Shown: positions 1 to 8,484 of the stretch, piece by piece | How positions within the stretch are numbered: the stretch's first letter is position 1 | Layout of the letters: each line of letters starts with the position of its first letter | Assembly (NCBI RefSeq): GCF_030167905.1 | Contig: NZ_JARGNA010000009.1 | Span: forward strand, 1-64,000 | Reading direction: 5' to 3' | DNA length: 64,000 nucleotides | DNA from: Flavobacterium terrisoli | Lineage (GTDB): Bacteria; Bacteroidota; Bacteroidia; Flavobacteriales; Flavobacteriaceae | Notes under the pieces: generated by a model | Told to the model about the DNA's origin: nothing | Databases searched by the model: none | Seen by the model: the letters and a program-made list of their open reading frames with translations, nothing else | Program-made: the position numbers and the translations under genes

Positions 1-103
1 TCTTTTATTTGTTTTAAATATCACTATTTAAAACGGCTGTCAATTCAATATGTCTATGAACGTATTCTTCTATTCTTTTCGCCAATCTTTCGGTTAGCGG
101 GTG

Positions 104-133
104 CAAAAGTAACTATTCTTTTTAAACCAACAA
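104..133 (-). promoter_or_regulatory. Flavobacterial promoter reading off the left edge (proximal)
   Basis: On the minus strand a TTG (131-133) is followed after 19 nt by TACTTTTG (104-111), matching the Bacteroidota TTG-N17-23-TAnnTTTG consensus. The sequence then runs leftward with no gene in the window. The transcribed stretch includes GACATATTGAATTGACAGCC, which resembles the leader of flavobacterial rRNA operons as I remember it, so an rRNA operon beyond base 1 is my inference. Confidence 0.5.
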
Positions 134-293
134 GTAATTTTTAAAATATTTTTAAATTTATTTTTTAAAGACTTGATTTTCAAAAAATCAGGGTTGCTAA
201 GATAATTGCTTTTATCTAAACCCACAAATTTTTTATGGCTTATCGTTTATTTTTTTATCAACAAAACTTAAGAACTGCGCTTTAATGCGGGTG

Positions 294-323
294 CAAAAGT
301 AATACTCTTTTTGGCATTCGCAA
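294..323 (-). promoter_or_regulatory. Flavobacterial promoter reading off the left edge (distal)
   Basis: This is a second copy of the same arrangement. TTG (321-323) and TACTTTTG (294-301) are again separated by exactly 19 nt, and the flanking GCGGGTGCAAAAGTAA is repeated almost exactly at 98-112. Tandem near-identical promoters are typical of strong stable-RNA operons. The remainder of 1-512 shows no gene: it is AT-rich leader and spacer. Confidence 0.5.
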
Positions 324-512
324 ATGTTTCACAACTCTTTTTTGGAAGTTTTTTGCAACTTGTTGGTTCTACGGTTTTTGCAACGGAAAGTTTTTTTGAT
401 GGTCATCAGGAGTTCAATACAAATCCTGTTTAGCCCCGATTAAAGCGGCACCAAGTAGAGCGGAAAGCGGGAAAATGACCAACTGAAGAAGCCCGAAGAT
501 TCGCTCTAAAAA

Positions 513-1190
513 TTATTTTTTCAATGCCTTTTTTTCCCAATAATCGGTAAGTTCATCAATATCAACCGGATTGGCTGGTTTTTGACGAACCAGTCTACCT
601 CGATTAAAAGCCCTTTCAAGAATAGATTCTATCAGGAAGTCTTCGTTAACCTCATAAGGAGCATATTTTGTTTTGAGGTTAATATCAAAAAGTTTTGCGG
701 TGTTGTTAGACCAAAAAGCTTTCCAACCGCTTTTGTAATCTTTAATAAGGTCAAAAGTGGTGTGGCCGGTTTGTCTGTGGATGAGCTTGACTAAAATTTG
801 CCCTTGTTTTCTGGAGAGTTTCTTTAATTGTCCTGTGAATTCATTTTCCATGTAGTCTTCGACAATCTTGAAGTATTTCTTTTTCTCCTTATTGGTTTTC
901 ATTTTATCCATGTTTTTATTCAGCAACGTCAATCTGTCGGCTGCTGTTTTGGCAAAAGGATATACTTTATAGACTCTGTTTTGAAGTAACAGAAATTGTT
1001 TTTTGTCTTCGGCGCTGAGCTTGTCTCTGTAAACAACAACCTCTTCAAGCAAAATAGGATCTTTTACTAAAGTATCGTTTTCATCATTTACAACTTCCTT
1101 TTTGGGAATGGAATCTGTGGTAATCTGTGCATTTAAACCAGTTGCAAACAGGAACACAAAAACTAAAAAAAACAACTTTCTCATAGACAA
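513..1190 (-). CDS. DUF4294 family protein
   Basis: The protein has 225 residues. Residues 1-22 form a signal peptide ending in LNAQ, so the product is probably periplasmic. The body is charged and mostly helical, with the DUF4294 pattern: a conserved VYPFAKTA segment near residue 77, then RKQGQILVKLIHRQTG and a KAFWSNNTAKLFDINLKTKY-type C-terminal block. Function is unknown. It is divergent from the M42 peptidase gene with a 76-nt gap. A second ATG two codons downstream (1184) is an equally good start. The family is widespread in Flavobacteriia and often sits beside an M42 peptidase gene; that neighbour statement is from general knowledge. Confidence 0.75.
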   Translation of the reverse strand: MSMRKLFFLVFVFLFATGLNAQITTDSIPKKEVVNDENDTLVKDPILLEEVVVYRDKLSAEDKKQFLLLQNRVYKVYPFAKTAADRLTLLNKNMDKMKTNKEKKKYFKIVEDYMENEFTGQLKKLSRKQGQILVKLIHRQTGHTTFDLIKDYKSGWKAFWSNNTAKLFDINLKTKYAPYEVNEDFLIESILERAFNRGRLVRQKPANPVDIDELTDYWEKKALKK

Positions 1191-1266
1191 TATTTATTAG
1201 GGTAAAAATAATAGAATATCCTTAACAACTGTAATGCCAAATTTATATTTTAGCAAAAAAATATTT

Positions 1267-2355
1267 ATGGCAACTAAATCTATACTTACCAAGTCATCGC
1301 TTACGTTTTTAGAAAACTATTTGAATAATGCTTCTCCAACAGGATATGAATCTAGCGGACAAAAGCTTTGGATGGATTATCTAAAACCTTATGTGAATAC
1401 TTTTATCACGGATACTTACGGTACGGCTGTTGGTGTTATTAATCCCGATGCACCTTATAAAGTAGTTATTGAAGGCCATTCGGATGAGATTTCCTGGTAT
1501 GTGAATTATATTACTGACAATGGTCTTATCTATGTAATAAGAAATGGTGGTTCTGACCATCAGATAGCGCCATCCAAAAGAGTTAACATTCACACTAATA
1601 ATGGAATAGTCAAAGGCGTATTTGGCTGGCCTGCCATTCATACCCGTAATCGCGGGAAGGAAGAATCAGCTACTTTGCACAATATATTTATTGATTGTGG
1701 CTGTTCGAACAAGAAAGAAGTAGAAGAATTGGGAATTCATGTAGGCTGTGTCATTACCTACCCTGATGAATTCATGATCTTGAACGGCAACAAATTTGTA
1801 TGTCGTGCCATCGACAATCGAATGGGTGGCTTTATGATTGCTGAAGTGGCTCGATTATTAAAGGAAAACAAAAAGAAATTACCTTTCGGTTTATATATTA
1901 CCAATTCAGTTCAAGAGGAAGTTGGTCTTCGCGGTGCCGAAATGATAACAAAAACCATCAAACCGAATGTGGCCATTGTCACTGATGTTTGCCACGATAC
2001 AAGTACACCGATGATTGATAAAAAAATCGAAGGTGATCTGGAAATGGGCAAAGGACCTGTAATTGCTTATGCTCCGGCGGTTCACAATACCTTGAGAGAT
2101 TTGATCGTCAATACGGCTCAGGATAAAAAGATTCCTTTTCAGCGTCATGCTACTTCAAGAGTAACCGGTACTGACACTGATGCCTTTGCCTATAGTAATG
2201 GTGGTGTGGCTTCGGCCTTGATTTCACTTCCGTTGCGCTATATGCATACCACTGTTGAAATGGTACATCGCGAAGATGTGGAAAATGTCATCAAACTGAT
2301 TTATGAAAGTTTGCTGAAAATAGAAAACAACGATTCTTTCTCTTACTTCAAATAA
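1267..2355 (+). CDS. M42 family metallopeptidase (glutamyl aminopeptidase-like)
   Basis: This is a predicted cytoplasmic di-metal aminopeptidase of the M42/TET family that trims peptides. Metal and catalytic motifs are visible: HSDEISW (usual HxDE region), CRAIDNRMGG, the QEEVGLRGAE acid pair, TDVCHDT and a late HTTVEMVH. The length of 362 residues is normal. An upstream in-frame ATG at 1234 would add MPNLYFSKKIF, but the ATG at 1267 gives the standard N-terminus MATKSILTK and is preferred. A bidirectional hairpin terminator follows the stop. Confidence 0.9.
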   Translation: MATKSILTKSSLTFLENYLNNASPTGYESSGQKLWMDYLKPYVNTFITDTYGTAVGVINPDAPYKVVIEGHSDEISWYVNYITDNGLIYVIRNGGSDHQIAPSKRVNIHTNNGIVKGVFGWPAIHTRNRGKEESATLHNIFIDCGCSNKKEVEELGIHVGCVITYPDEFMILNGNKFVCRAIDNRMGGFMIAEVARLLKENKKKLPFGLYITNSVQEEVGLRGAEMITKTIKPNVAIVTDVCHDTSTPMIDKKIEGDLEMGKGPVIAYAPAVHNTLRDLIVNTAQDKKIPFQRHATSRVTGTDTDAFAYSNGGVASALISLPLRYMHTTVEMVHREDVENVIKLIYESLLKIENNDSFSYFK

Positions 2356-2363
2356 TAGTAACC

Positions 2364-2399
2364 AAAAAAAAGCATCCCGATTAAGGATGCTTTTTCATT
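2364..2399. terminator. Bidirectional hairpin terminator
   Basis: The 11-bp stem AAAAAGCATCC / GGATGCTTTTT (2367-2377 with 2385-2395) sits between the convergent M42 gene and the small secreted-protein gene and has A/T tracts on both sides. Confidence 0.8.
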
Positions 2400-2429
2400 T
2401 TACATTGCTGTAAAAAATTAACCTAAAAC

Positions 2430-2915
2430 CTATAATTTTAAATCGATTGTAACTGCCATATTGTTGTTACAAGCTTTATTGTTTTGCACTGAACCATTGA
2501 TTTTTTTGAAATCCAATGGATAGAATTCAGTATCAACACTGCTTTCAATTACCTGGTTGCTTTCGGCGATTCTGTCTTCCAAAGACATTTCCAATGAAAT
2601 TGGCTGATATGCATCTTCGCCACAAGTTTCAGTAATTAACTTGTTTTCGTTAACCAAATCCTGTGCTGTTTTGGCGTAGTTTGATTGAATTACTGTATTC
2701 GGATTAAAAATAGCAGCCTCGTCTCCTGTGTTTTCAAAAGTGATTTTTGAAATTTCGTTTTTTACAAAAGTCAACTGACTTTGTTGCTGAGCGTTTTCTA
2801 CACTTACTGTAGCTAAATCCTGTTGAACTAAATCCTGAGCGTTTAATTCGTTTCCTGCTTTACCATTTGTGAAATTTAAAACAGCTAGTCCTAAAAAAAT
2901 GATTGTTGTTTTCAT
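2430..2915 (-). CDS. Small secreted hypothetical protein
   Basis: This is a 161-residue protein with an N-terminal signal (MKTTIIFLGLAVLNF...). An in-frame extension to 3014 exists, but it reads through a REP-like repeat and lacks a sensible N-terminus, so the ATG at 2915 is chosen. The mature part is acidic and glutamine-rich, and has two cysteines (TCGEDAYQP and a late NNKACNNN). No catalytic motif is seen. The signal resembles that of the ankyrin protein next door, which is also on the minus strand, suggesting co-inherited envelope proteins. Function unknown. Confidence 0.7.
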   Translation of the reverse strand: MKTTIIFLGLAVLNFTNGKAGNELNAQDLVQQDLATVSVENAQQQSQLTFVKNEISKITFENTGDEAAIFNPNTVIQSNYAKTAQDLVNENKLITETCGEDAYQPISLEMSLEDRIAESNQVIESSVDTEFYPLDFKKINGSVQNNKACNNNMAVTIDLKL

Positions 2916-2969
2916 GATGATTGATTTTTTTTTGATGATGATTTTTGGTATTTTCTCCGCTGCGCTCCG

Positions 2970-2995
2970 AACAATTCGGCTAAAGCCTCGGGTTG
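2970..2995 (-). repeat. REP-like imperfect palindrome (copy 1)
   Basis: Read on the minus strand this is AACCCGAGGCTTTAGCCGAA then TTGT. It has the form CCCGAG-arm-loop-arm-CGAATTGT, shared with 8369-8392 and 13882-13905 although the arm bases differ. That is what interspersed REP hairpins look like. Confidence 0.5.
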
Positions 2996-3107
2996 TTATT
3001 AATATCCTATGCAAATATATGGCTAAAAACTAGTATCTTGTATTGCATAGTACTTAAATTTAACATAATTTTAACTTTTAAACTATTCTAATTGCTTGAT
3101 TTGGAGG

Positions 3108-3145
3108 AAAAAGCGTCGTTTACAAAGCAAACGACGCTTTGTTTT
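3108..3145. terminator. Hairpin terminator
   Basis: A perfect 12-bp stem, AAAGCGTCGTTT (3110-3121) with AAACGACGCTTT (3129-3140), is flanked by T-rich tracts. It lies directly downstream of the minus-strand ankyrin gene. Confidence 0.85.
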
Positions 3146-3151
3146 TGTTTA

Positions 3152-3526
3152 CTAAACTTGTTTTAGAAATGCTACTGCTTCATTTGCTTTTGAGATTTCA
3201 GCATATTTTAAAGCTGTAAAACCTCTGTCATCTTTAGTTTCAGGTCTTGCTCCTTTTTCTAATAAAAGTTTAATGATTTCAACTTTATTATAACGAGCGG
3301 CAAGCATTAGTGGTGTAGTTCCGTTTTTGGACTCATTTACATCCGCACCATACTCGATGAATTTTTTAACTGTTTCTAAATCTCCTTTGGCAATAGCGTT
3401 ACAAAGAGGAGTTGTGTCATACGCTACAACTTCAGTAGGATAAGAAGTTGTTGAAACGTTAGTTGCCAAAGCAACGTTACCAAAAGCTACTAGAGCTAAG
3501 CCTGCAAAAATGATTGTTTTTTTCAT
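3152..3526 (-). CDS. Secreted ankyrin-repeat protein
   Basis: A 124-residue protein with a signal peptide over residues 1-21 (ending ALAT), followed by about two and a half ankyrin repeats. These are seen as LCNAIAKGDLETVKKFIEYG, NGTTPLMLAARYNKVEIIKL and GFTALKYAEI. Ankyrin repeats bind protein partners; the partner is not known. The periplasmic location is inferred from the signal. The gene has its own hairpin terminator downstream. The leader peptide is nearly the same as that of the preceding small secreted protein. Confidence 0.85.
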   Translation of the reverse strand: MKKTIIFAGLALVAFGNVALATNVSTTSYPTEVVAYDTTPLCNAIAKGDLETVKKFIEYGADVNESKNGTTPLMLAARYNKVEIIKLLLEKGARPETKDDRGFTALKYAEISKANEAVAFLKQV

Positions 3527-3629
3527 GATGAATGATTTAAAAGTTATTGATTGCGTATATGACGCCTTAACCCTAACTTTCGTTGCACCAAAAAGTTAAC
3601 TATAACAAAAATTTAACATTTGGCACAAA

Positions 3630-3653
3630 AAAACCACGCCTAAACGTGGTTCA
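3630..3653 (-). terminator. purC terminator
   Basis: The stem AACCACG (3632-3638) / CGTGGTT (3645-3651) is followed on the minus strand by a run of seven T, 23 nt past the purC stop. Confidence 0.75.
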
Positions 3654-3675
3654 TAATCTTATGTTTACTGTTCAT

Positions 3676-4623
3676 TTACGATTTCAAAAAACTCAGGACA
3701 TTTTGCTCAATTCTCTCATTGATATTAGAGATATCGGCTTTTACAAATTTCTCTCCTATGATATTTTCATATAATTCAATATAACGTTCCGAAACCGATT
3801 CAATATATTCTTCAGTCATATCCGGTATCTGTTGTCCTTCTTTTCCCTGGAAACCATTCTCGATCAACCAGCGGCGTACAAATTCTTTTGACAACTGCTT
3901 TTGTTCTTCTCCTTTGTCTTGTCTTTCTTGATATCCATCAGCATAGAAATAACGCGAGGAATCCGGTGTGTGGATTTCATCAATCAAAACGATTACACCA
4001 TCTTTGGTTTTGCCGAATTCATATTTGGTATCGACCAAAATCAAACCTCTGCCAGCGGCAATTTCTGTTCCGCGTTGGTACAACGCTCTGGTGTATTTTT
4101 CCAAAACCAAATAATCAGCCTCAGAAACAATTCCTTTTTCCAAAATAGCCTCTCGGGAAATATCTTCATCGTGCGAACCATTATCGGCTTTGGTTGTTGG
4201 CGTAATGATTGGCGTTGGGAATTTGTCATTTTCCTTTAAGCCTTCAGGCATTGCAACGCCACAAAGCGATCTTCTTCCGGCTGCATATTCACGGGCAGCA
4301 TGTCCTGAAAGATAACCACGAATTACCATTTCCACTTTAAAAGGTTCGCACAAATGTCCGACAGCCACATTGGGATCCGGTGTGGCAATAAGCCAATTCG
4401 GAACAATGTCTGATGTCAGATGCATGAATTTGGTTGCGATTTGGTTTAGGATTTGTCCTTTGTATGGGATGCCTTTTGGCATAACAACGTCAAAAGCCGA
4501 AAGCCTGTCTGTAGCAATCATGACCAATAAATCGTCATTGATATTGTAGACTTCGCGTACTTTACCGTGGTAAACAGATTTTTGATTTGGAAAATGGAAA
4601 TCAGTAGTAGTTAGTGTGTTCAT
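3676..4623 (-). CDS. purC: Phosphoribosylaminoimidazole-succinocarboxamide synthase
   Basis: SAICAR synthase joins CAIR and aspartate using ATP in de novo purine synthesis, in the cytoplasm. Recognisable blocks are [20 protein letters not shown] with RLSAFDV at the N-terminus (nucleotide-binding hairpin), [35 protein letters not shown], and LVDTKYEFG followed by [13 protein letters not shown]. At 315 residues it is the longer, eukaryote/Bacteroidota-type form. It stands alone on the minus strand with its own terminator. Confidence 0.95.
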   Translation of the reverse strand: MNTLTTTDFHFPNQKSVYHGKVREVYNINDDLLVMIATDRLSAFDVVMPKGIPYKGQILNQIATKFMHLTSDIVPNWLIATPDPNVAVGHLCEPFKVEMVIRGYLSGHAAREYAAGRRSLCGVAMPEGLKENDKFPTPIITPTTKADNGSHDEDISREAILEKGIVSEADYLVLEKYTRALYQRGTEIAAGRGLILVDTKYEFGKTKDGVIVLIDEIHTPDSSRYFYADGYQERQDKGEEQKQLSKEFVRRWLIENGFQGKEGQQIPDMTEEYIESVSERYIELYENIIGEKFVKADISNINERIEQNVLSFLKS

Positions 4624-4705
4624 CTTGTTTTTACGTCCTGAACGACTTTAAATAGTTAGTTGTGTGGCGCAAAAATAGTGTGTTTTGAACACAAATACAA
4701 TTATT

Positions 4706-5524
4706 TTATTTGGTAAGAACTTTTCTCCTGATGACCACGTTAAACATGCGATACCCTAAAATTTTGTTCAGGTAGCGCATAAAGTTAGCATCAAAACCAA
4801 TCGTATATTTCCTGAAATTTTTGGATGGATGCTCGGCAATACCATAGATTTTTTCCACTATGTCATTGGTCAGGCTTGAATTTTTGGACGTTTTCTTTTC
4901 CAGAATTTCAGAAATCTTATCCATCATATTATTGTAGGATTGTATCTCTGACGGTTTGCCTCTCATTACATTTTTCTGAAAATTGGTATTGGCATTCCCA
5001 AACTGAACGGTGCAGACACTGATATTAAACTCCATCAATTCATAGGACATGCACTCTGAAAAACTCTCTACGGCGTGTTTGGTAGAATGGTAAAAGCTGC
5101 CCAAAGGCAAATTAACCAATCCGGCAATCGAAGAAATATTGATAAACTGACCTTTCTTTTGTTTTCTGAAATGCGGAATAAAGGCACGACAGATTTTAAC
5201 CACACCAAGCCAGTTGATGTTCACTATAGAATCAATCTCGGCATCCTCGGAGAGCTCAACAAAACTGCGGTAACCTACTCCGGCATTATTGACAATCACA
5301 TCGATAGATTGATGATCGGCAAGAATAAGGTCTCTGGCGCTTTCTATGCTTTCCTGGGAAGTAACATCCAATTTATAACAATGAACATTGGGCACGTCAT
5401 CAAAAACAGTTGTATGGGTATCACAAATCAAAGTGGCAATCACTTTCCAGCCTTTGGCAGAAAAATGTTTGGCGATAATGGAACCCAATCCGCCCGATGC
5501 TCCGGTTATAAGTATGGTTTTCAA
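4706..5524 (-). CDS. Short-chain dehydrogenase/reductase
   Basis: A 272-residue classical SDR. It has the NAD(P)-binding GASGGLGS motif at residues 8-15, NNAGVGY near residue 86 and the catalytic S...YHSTK (YxxxK) near residue 150. The C-terminal extension to the KVLTK end is basic. The substrate cannot be told from the sequence. It is a single gene between purC and the phoH operon. Codon use looks like that of its neighbours, so it is likely ancestral, unlike the SDR group at 28-39 kb. Confidence 0.88.
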   Translation of the reverse strand: MKTILITGASGGLGSIIAKHFSAKGWKVIATLICDTHTTVFDDVPNVHCYKLDVTSQESIESARDLILADHQSIDVIVNNAGVGYRSFVELSEDAEIDSIVNINWLGVVKICRAFIPHFRKQKKGQFINISSIAGLVNLPLGSFYHSTKHAVESFSECMSYELMEFNISVCTVQFGNANTNFQKNVMRGKPSEIQSYNNMMDKISEILEKKTSKNSSLTNDIVEKIYGIAEHPSKNFRKYTIGFDANFMRYLNKILGYRMFNVVIRRKVLTK

Positions 5525-5625
5525 ATTCTTATGCTAAAAATTCATATTAAATGCGGCGCAAATAAACACAAAAATTTATAACAATTTCAAATTTTATTCA
5601 TTCAATGCTATCTATCCTAAAAAAG

Positions 5626-5681
5626 ATTGGAGCGAAAAGCAGGAATTACATTGCTGTAACCACCAAGCCATTCGCTCCAAA
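5626..5681 (-). terminator. Long-armed 3' hairpin after the phoH operon
   Basis: Ten-base arms TTGGAGCGAA (5627-5636) and TTCGCTCCAA (5671-5680) enclose 34 nt that contain a small inner hairpin (TTACA/TGTAA, about 5645-5658). On the minus strand the outer stem is followed by TCTTTTTT, so it can act as an intrinsic terminator. The loop is larger than usual. Confidence 0.55.
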
Positions 5682-5698
5682 TTATTGGTTTTGAAATT

Positions 5699-5908
5699 TT
5701 ATTTCCTTTTGATACTCTTTTTAAATAGATAAATAAAAATCATAATTACTAAAACCGGGACTGCAATTACTAACGATATAAACCATACCGGATAAATGTT
5801 GGTATGCCAATCCGGAACAACAGAAAAAGCATAATCCCAATTCACAGAATAAATAAAGGCAATAATGATTGCTAAAATTATTCCTAAAACCAGTAGCAGT
5901 TTTCTCAT
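5699..5908 (-). CDS. Small two-span membrane protein
   Basis: A 69-residue protein with two hydrophobic helices (residues 3-21 and 40-63) joined by a short loop containing aromatic residues (WDYAFSVVPDW). It ends in a basic tail, KKSIKRK. It starts on the base next to the phoH stop codon, so it is probably co-transcribed with and translationally coupled to phoH. No family is recognised with certainty; function unknown. Confidence 0.7.
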   Translation of the reverse strand: MRKLLLVLGIILAIIIAFIYSVNWDYAFSVVPDWHTNIYPVWFISLVIAVPVLVIMIFIYLFKKSIKRK

Positions 5909-6862
5909 CTAGTAATCGTTGTTCTCAATACTCTTATAGGCATCAATTACTTTTTTCACCAAACGGTGACGTACAATGTCTTTGTCATCCAGATAAATGA
6001 TTCCGATGCCTTCAACATCTTTTAACACCAAAATGGCTTCCTTCAATCCTGAAATTGTACGACGCGGCAAATCTACCTGTCCGGGATCACCAGTGATGAT
6101 GAACTTGGCATTTTTACCCATACGCGTCAGGAACATTTTCATTTGGGAATGCGTTGTATTCTGTGCTTCATCCAAAATCACAAAGGCATTATCCAACGTT
6201 CGCCCACGCATAAAAGCCAATGGCGCAATTTGTATGATGCCTTTCAGCAGATAATCTTCCAAAGTTTGTGGCGGAATCATATCGCGCAAAGCATCATATA
6301 AAGGCTGCATGTACGGATCGAGTTTTTCCTTCATATCGCCTGGCAGGAAACCCAGATTTTCACCGGCTTCCACTGCAGGACGTGTTAAAATGATTCTTTT
6401 TACTTGTTTTTCCTTCAGTGCTTTTACTGCCAAAGCTACACCAGTATAGGTTTTTCCTGTTCCAGCCGGACCAACGGCAAAAACCATGTCATTTTTATTG
6501 ACATAATCTACCAGTTTTTGTTGATTAGGAGTCATCGCCTTAATCAGCTTTCCTCCAATACCGTGTACAAGGATTTTATCACTGTCGGGCATGCGTTGCT
6601 CTTCCTGCGAATTGCTATGTATGACACGATCAATGACATTGTCATCAATATTGTTATAACGTGTAAAATGCAACATTAATCGGTTAAAGCGGTTTTCGAA
6701 CTCATCTAACTCTTCTTTCTCTCCGAAAGCTTTAAGTGTGGTGCCTCGGGCTACGATTTTGAGTTTAGGGTAATATCTTTTAATAGTTTCAAGATGGGCA
6801 TCCTGAGCGCCCCAAAATTCTTTGGGTGCGATGTCGTGTAATTCAATGATACGTTCGTTCAA
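5909..6862 (-). CDS. phoH: PhoH-like P-loop ATPase
   Basis: A cytoplasmic PhoH-family ATPase, linked in other bacteria to RNA metabolism and stress. An N-terminal KH-like/RNA-binding region of about 110 residues is followed by the PhoH core, with Walker A GPAGTGKT near residue 135 and Walker B FVILDEAQN near residue 232. RPAVEAGENLGFLPGD and GDPGQVDLPRR are diagnostic of the family. At 317 residues the length is normal. It is followed immediately by the small membrane-protein gene and is divergent from the SAM adenosyltransferase gene. Confidence 0.93.
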   Translation of the reverse strand: MNERIIELHDIAPKEFWGAQDAHLETIKRYYPKLKIVARGTTLKAFGEKEELDEFENRFNRLMLHFTRYNNIDDNVIDRVIHSNSQEEQRMPDSDKILVHGIGGKLIKAMTPNQQKLVDYVNKNDMVFAVGPAGTGKTYTGVALAVKALKEKQVKRIILTRPAVEAGENLGFLPGDMKEKLDPYMQPLYDALRDMIPPQTLEDYLLKGIIQIAPLAFMRGRTLDNAFVILDEAQNTTHSQMKMFLTRMGKNAKFIITGDPGQVDLPRRTISGLKEAILVLKDVEGIGIIYLDDKDIVRHRLVKKVIDAYKSIENNDY

Positions 6863-6985
6863 ATGCGGTAGTATTAAATTAAAATAATTCGCTATATATT
6901 GTTAGCTTTGTATCCAAATTTAATCAAATAAAAGAATAGGTTTTATTATTTTTGAGCCCAATTTCAACCAAGTTATAAACAATCT

Positions 6986-7810
6986 ATGTCAATAATTACC
7001 TTAACCACCGATTACGGATTAAAAGACCACTTTGTCGGTGCTTTAAAAGGTAAGTTATTATCGGAATTCCCTGAAGCAGTTATCATCGATATATCCCACA
7101 ATATTGATGCCTTTAATATAGCTGAAGCAGCCTACATCATTGATGCCGCTTATGGAAGTTTCCCAAAAGGAACCGTTCACCTGATTGGTGTTGACATCGA
7201 ATTGACTGCCGAAAACCAGCACATTGCGATGCAATGGAACGACCAATACTTTGTTTGTGCCGATAATGGCATCCTGAGCATGTTAATTCAAAAGATTGTT
7301 CCGCAAAAATTGGTCGCCATTAACATACACGACCGATTGCCAAGCGATGCTACTGATTTAGATGTGTTTGTCAAAGTGGCTTGTCATTTGGCCAAAGGCG
7401 GTCTGCTTAATGTTATAGGTAAAGAAATAAATGCCATTAAGGAAGTAACCGAAGTGCAGGCTGTTGTTAAGGACAACCAAATAAAAGGATATGTGATATA
7501 CAGCGACCATTTTGGCAATGCGGTAACCAATATTTCCAAGAAATTATTTTTGGAAATGGGTAAAGGCCGTCCCTATGAGATTGTGTTCAAAGGCCAAACC
7601 ATTAAAACGATTCTTCCTAAATACTCAGATATTGTGGTGTCTGAAAAATATTCCTGGAAAGATTATGAAGGTGAAAAACTGGCGATATTCAACGAAGCAG
7701 GATTTTTGGAGATTGCCATTTTCAGAAGTAATCCTGATACCGTAGGTTCGGCGAGTTCACTTTTAGGATTGCAATACCGAGATATTGTAACCATAGATTT
7801 TAAAAATTAG
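6986..7810 (+). CDS. SAM hydroxide adenosyltransferase (DUF62 family)
   Basis: Members split S-adenosylmethionine with water or halide to adenosine and methionine; the bacterial enzymes use hydroxide. The N-terminal TLTTDYGLKDHFVGALKG and ISHNIDAFNI motifs, the VHLIGVD block and the FVCADNGILSM loop are family hallmarks. The C-terminal barrel includes YSDHFGNAVTNI. The length of 274 residues is normal. It is divergent from phoH and followed by the duplicated 5' end of the next gene. Confidence 0.9.
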   Translation: MSIITLTTDYGLKDHFVGALKGKLLSEFPEAVIIDISHNIDAFNIAEAAYIIDAAYGSFPKGTVHLIGVDIELTAENQHIAMQWNDQYFVCADNGILSMLIQKIVPQKLVAINIHDRLPSDATDLDVFVKVACHLAKGGLLNVIGKEINAIKEVTEVQAVVKDNQIKGYVIYSDHFGNAVTNISKKLFLEMGKGRPYEIVFKGQTIKTILPKYSDIVVSEKYSWKDYEGEKLAIFNEAGFLEIAIFRSNPDTVGSASSLLGLQYRDIVTIDFKN

Positions 7811-7817
7811 AAAAGAC

Positions 7818-8097
7818 ATGTTCATCAGAATAGTAAAAATGAGCTTTCACATTTGATATTAAGAGGAGGAAGCCCTGTGGGCTTCAGGTATTATGAGCTT
7901 TAGCTCATTCTTTAAAAAAACAATATATAAAAATGGCTGTATGTTCATCAGAATAGTAAAAATGAGCTTTCACATTTGATATTAAGAGGAGGAAGCCCTG
8001 TGGGCTTCAGGTATTATGAGCTTTAGCTCATTCTTTAAAAAAAACAATATATAAAAATGGCTGTATGTTCATCAGAATAGTAAAAATGAGCTTTCAC
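7818..8097 (+). repeat. Tandem 123/124-bp repeat copying the start of the next gene
   Basis: Two full units (7818-7940, 7941-8064) and a 33-nt third part (8065-8097) each begin ATGTTCATCAGAATAG and continue to CAC, the first 11 codons of the monooxygenase gene. In the first two units these codons run into ATT TGA, giving a 12-codon dead end. The inserted 90-91 nt hold two palindromes, GAAGCCC-TGT-GGGCTTC and ATGAGCT-TT-AGCTCAT. Only the third start opens the real gene. The pattern fits a small hairpin element inserted with target duplication and then amplified. Confidence 0.85.
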
Positions 8098-8361
8098 GAA
8101 GAAAATATTCCGGCGTTCCTGGAAAATTTCGACAGCATCAAAGAAAAAATACGCGGTGCCGAAGGCAATCGTTTTCTGGAACTTTATCAGGACAAATACA
8201 ATCCGTGCATTTTCTTTACGTATAGCTTTTGGGAAACCGAAGAAGATTTGGAGAATTACAGGCGTTCGGCTTTGTTTGATGATGTTTGGACCTTTACCAA
8301 AAAACTATTCAATGACAAACCCGAAGCGTGGAGTGTCGATAAGTTAGTTTCACTAACTTAA
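8065..8361 (+). CDS. ABM-domain (putative quinol monooxygenase-like) protein
   Basis: A 98-residue single ABM/dimeric alpha-beta barrel protein, seen from FIRIVKMSFHEE at the start, FLELYQDKYNPCIFFTYSFWE in the middle and a WSVDKL end. Such proteins form dimers and range from heme- or quinol-acting monooxygenases to unknown roles. The start codon is fixed by the intact third copy of a tandem repeat; the two upstream copies start the same frame but stop after 12 codons. These decoy starts could lower expression. It lies between the SAM adenosyltransferase and gldF genes. Confidence 0.75.
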   Translation: MFIRIVKMSFHEENIPAFLENFDSIKEKIRGAEGNRFLELYQDKYNPCIFFTYSFWETEEDLENYRRSALFDDVWTFTKKLFNDKPEAWSVDKLVSLT

Positions 8362-8368
8362 ATTATGA

Positions 8369-8392
8369 CCCGAGCACGAAGTGCGAATCGTA
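8369..8392 (+). repeat. REP-like imperfect palindrome (copy 2)
   Basis: CCCGAGCACGAAGTGCGAAT then CGTA has the same frame as the elements at 2970-2995 and 13882-13905: CCCGAG, an arm (CAC/GTG), then CGAATYGT. It is followed by AT-rich sequence of little content up to gldF. Confidence 0.45.
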
Positions 8393-8484
8393 TGGAGTGA
8401 AACGGAATAAATTATTAATTATGAATTATGAGTTGTAAGTTTGGCGTCAAATAACCAAATTACCGCATTAACAAATAAACACAA

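Noticed and set aside
3888-4239. Plus-strand frames inside purC
   Set aside because: They are shadows of the minus-strand purC gene with no protein-like features.
7818-8097. Direct repeats that might be a CRISPR array
   Set aside because: The unit is 123 nt, nearly identical throughout with no unique spacers, and contains a gene start.
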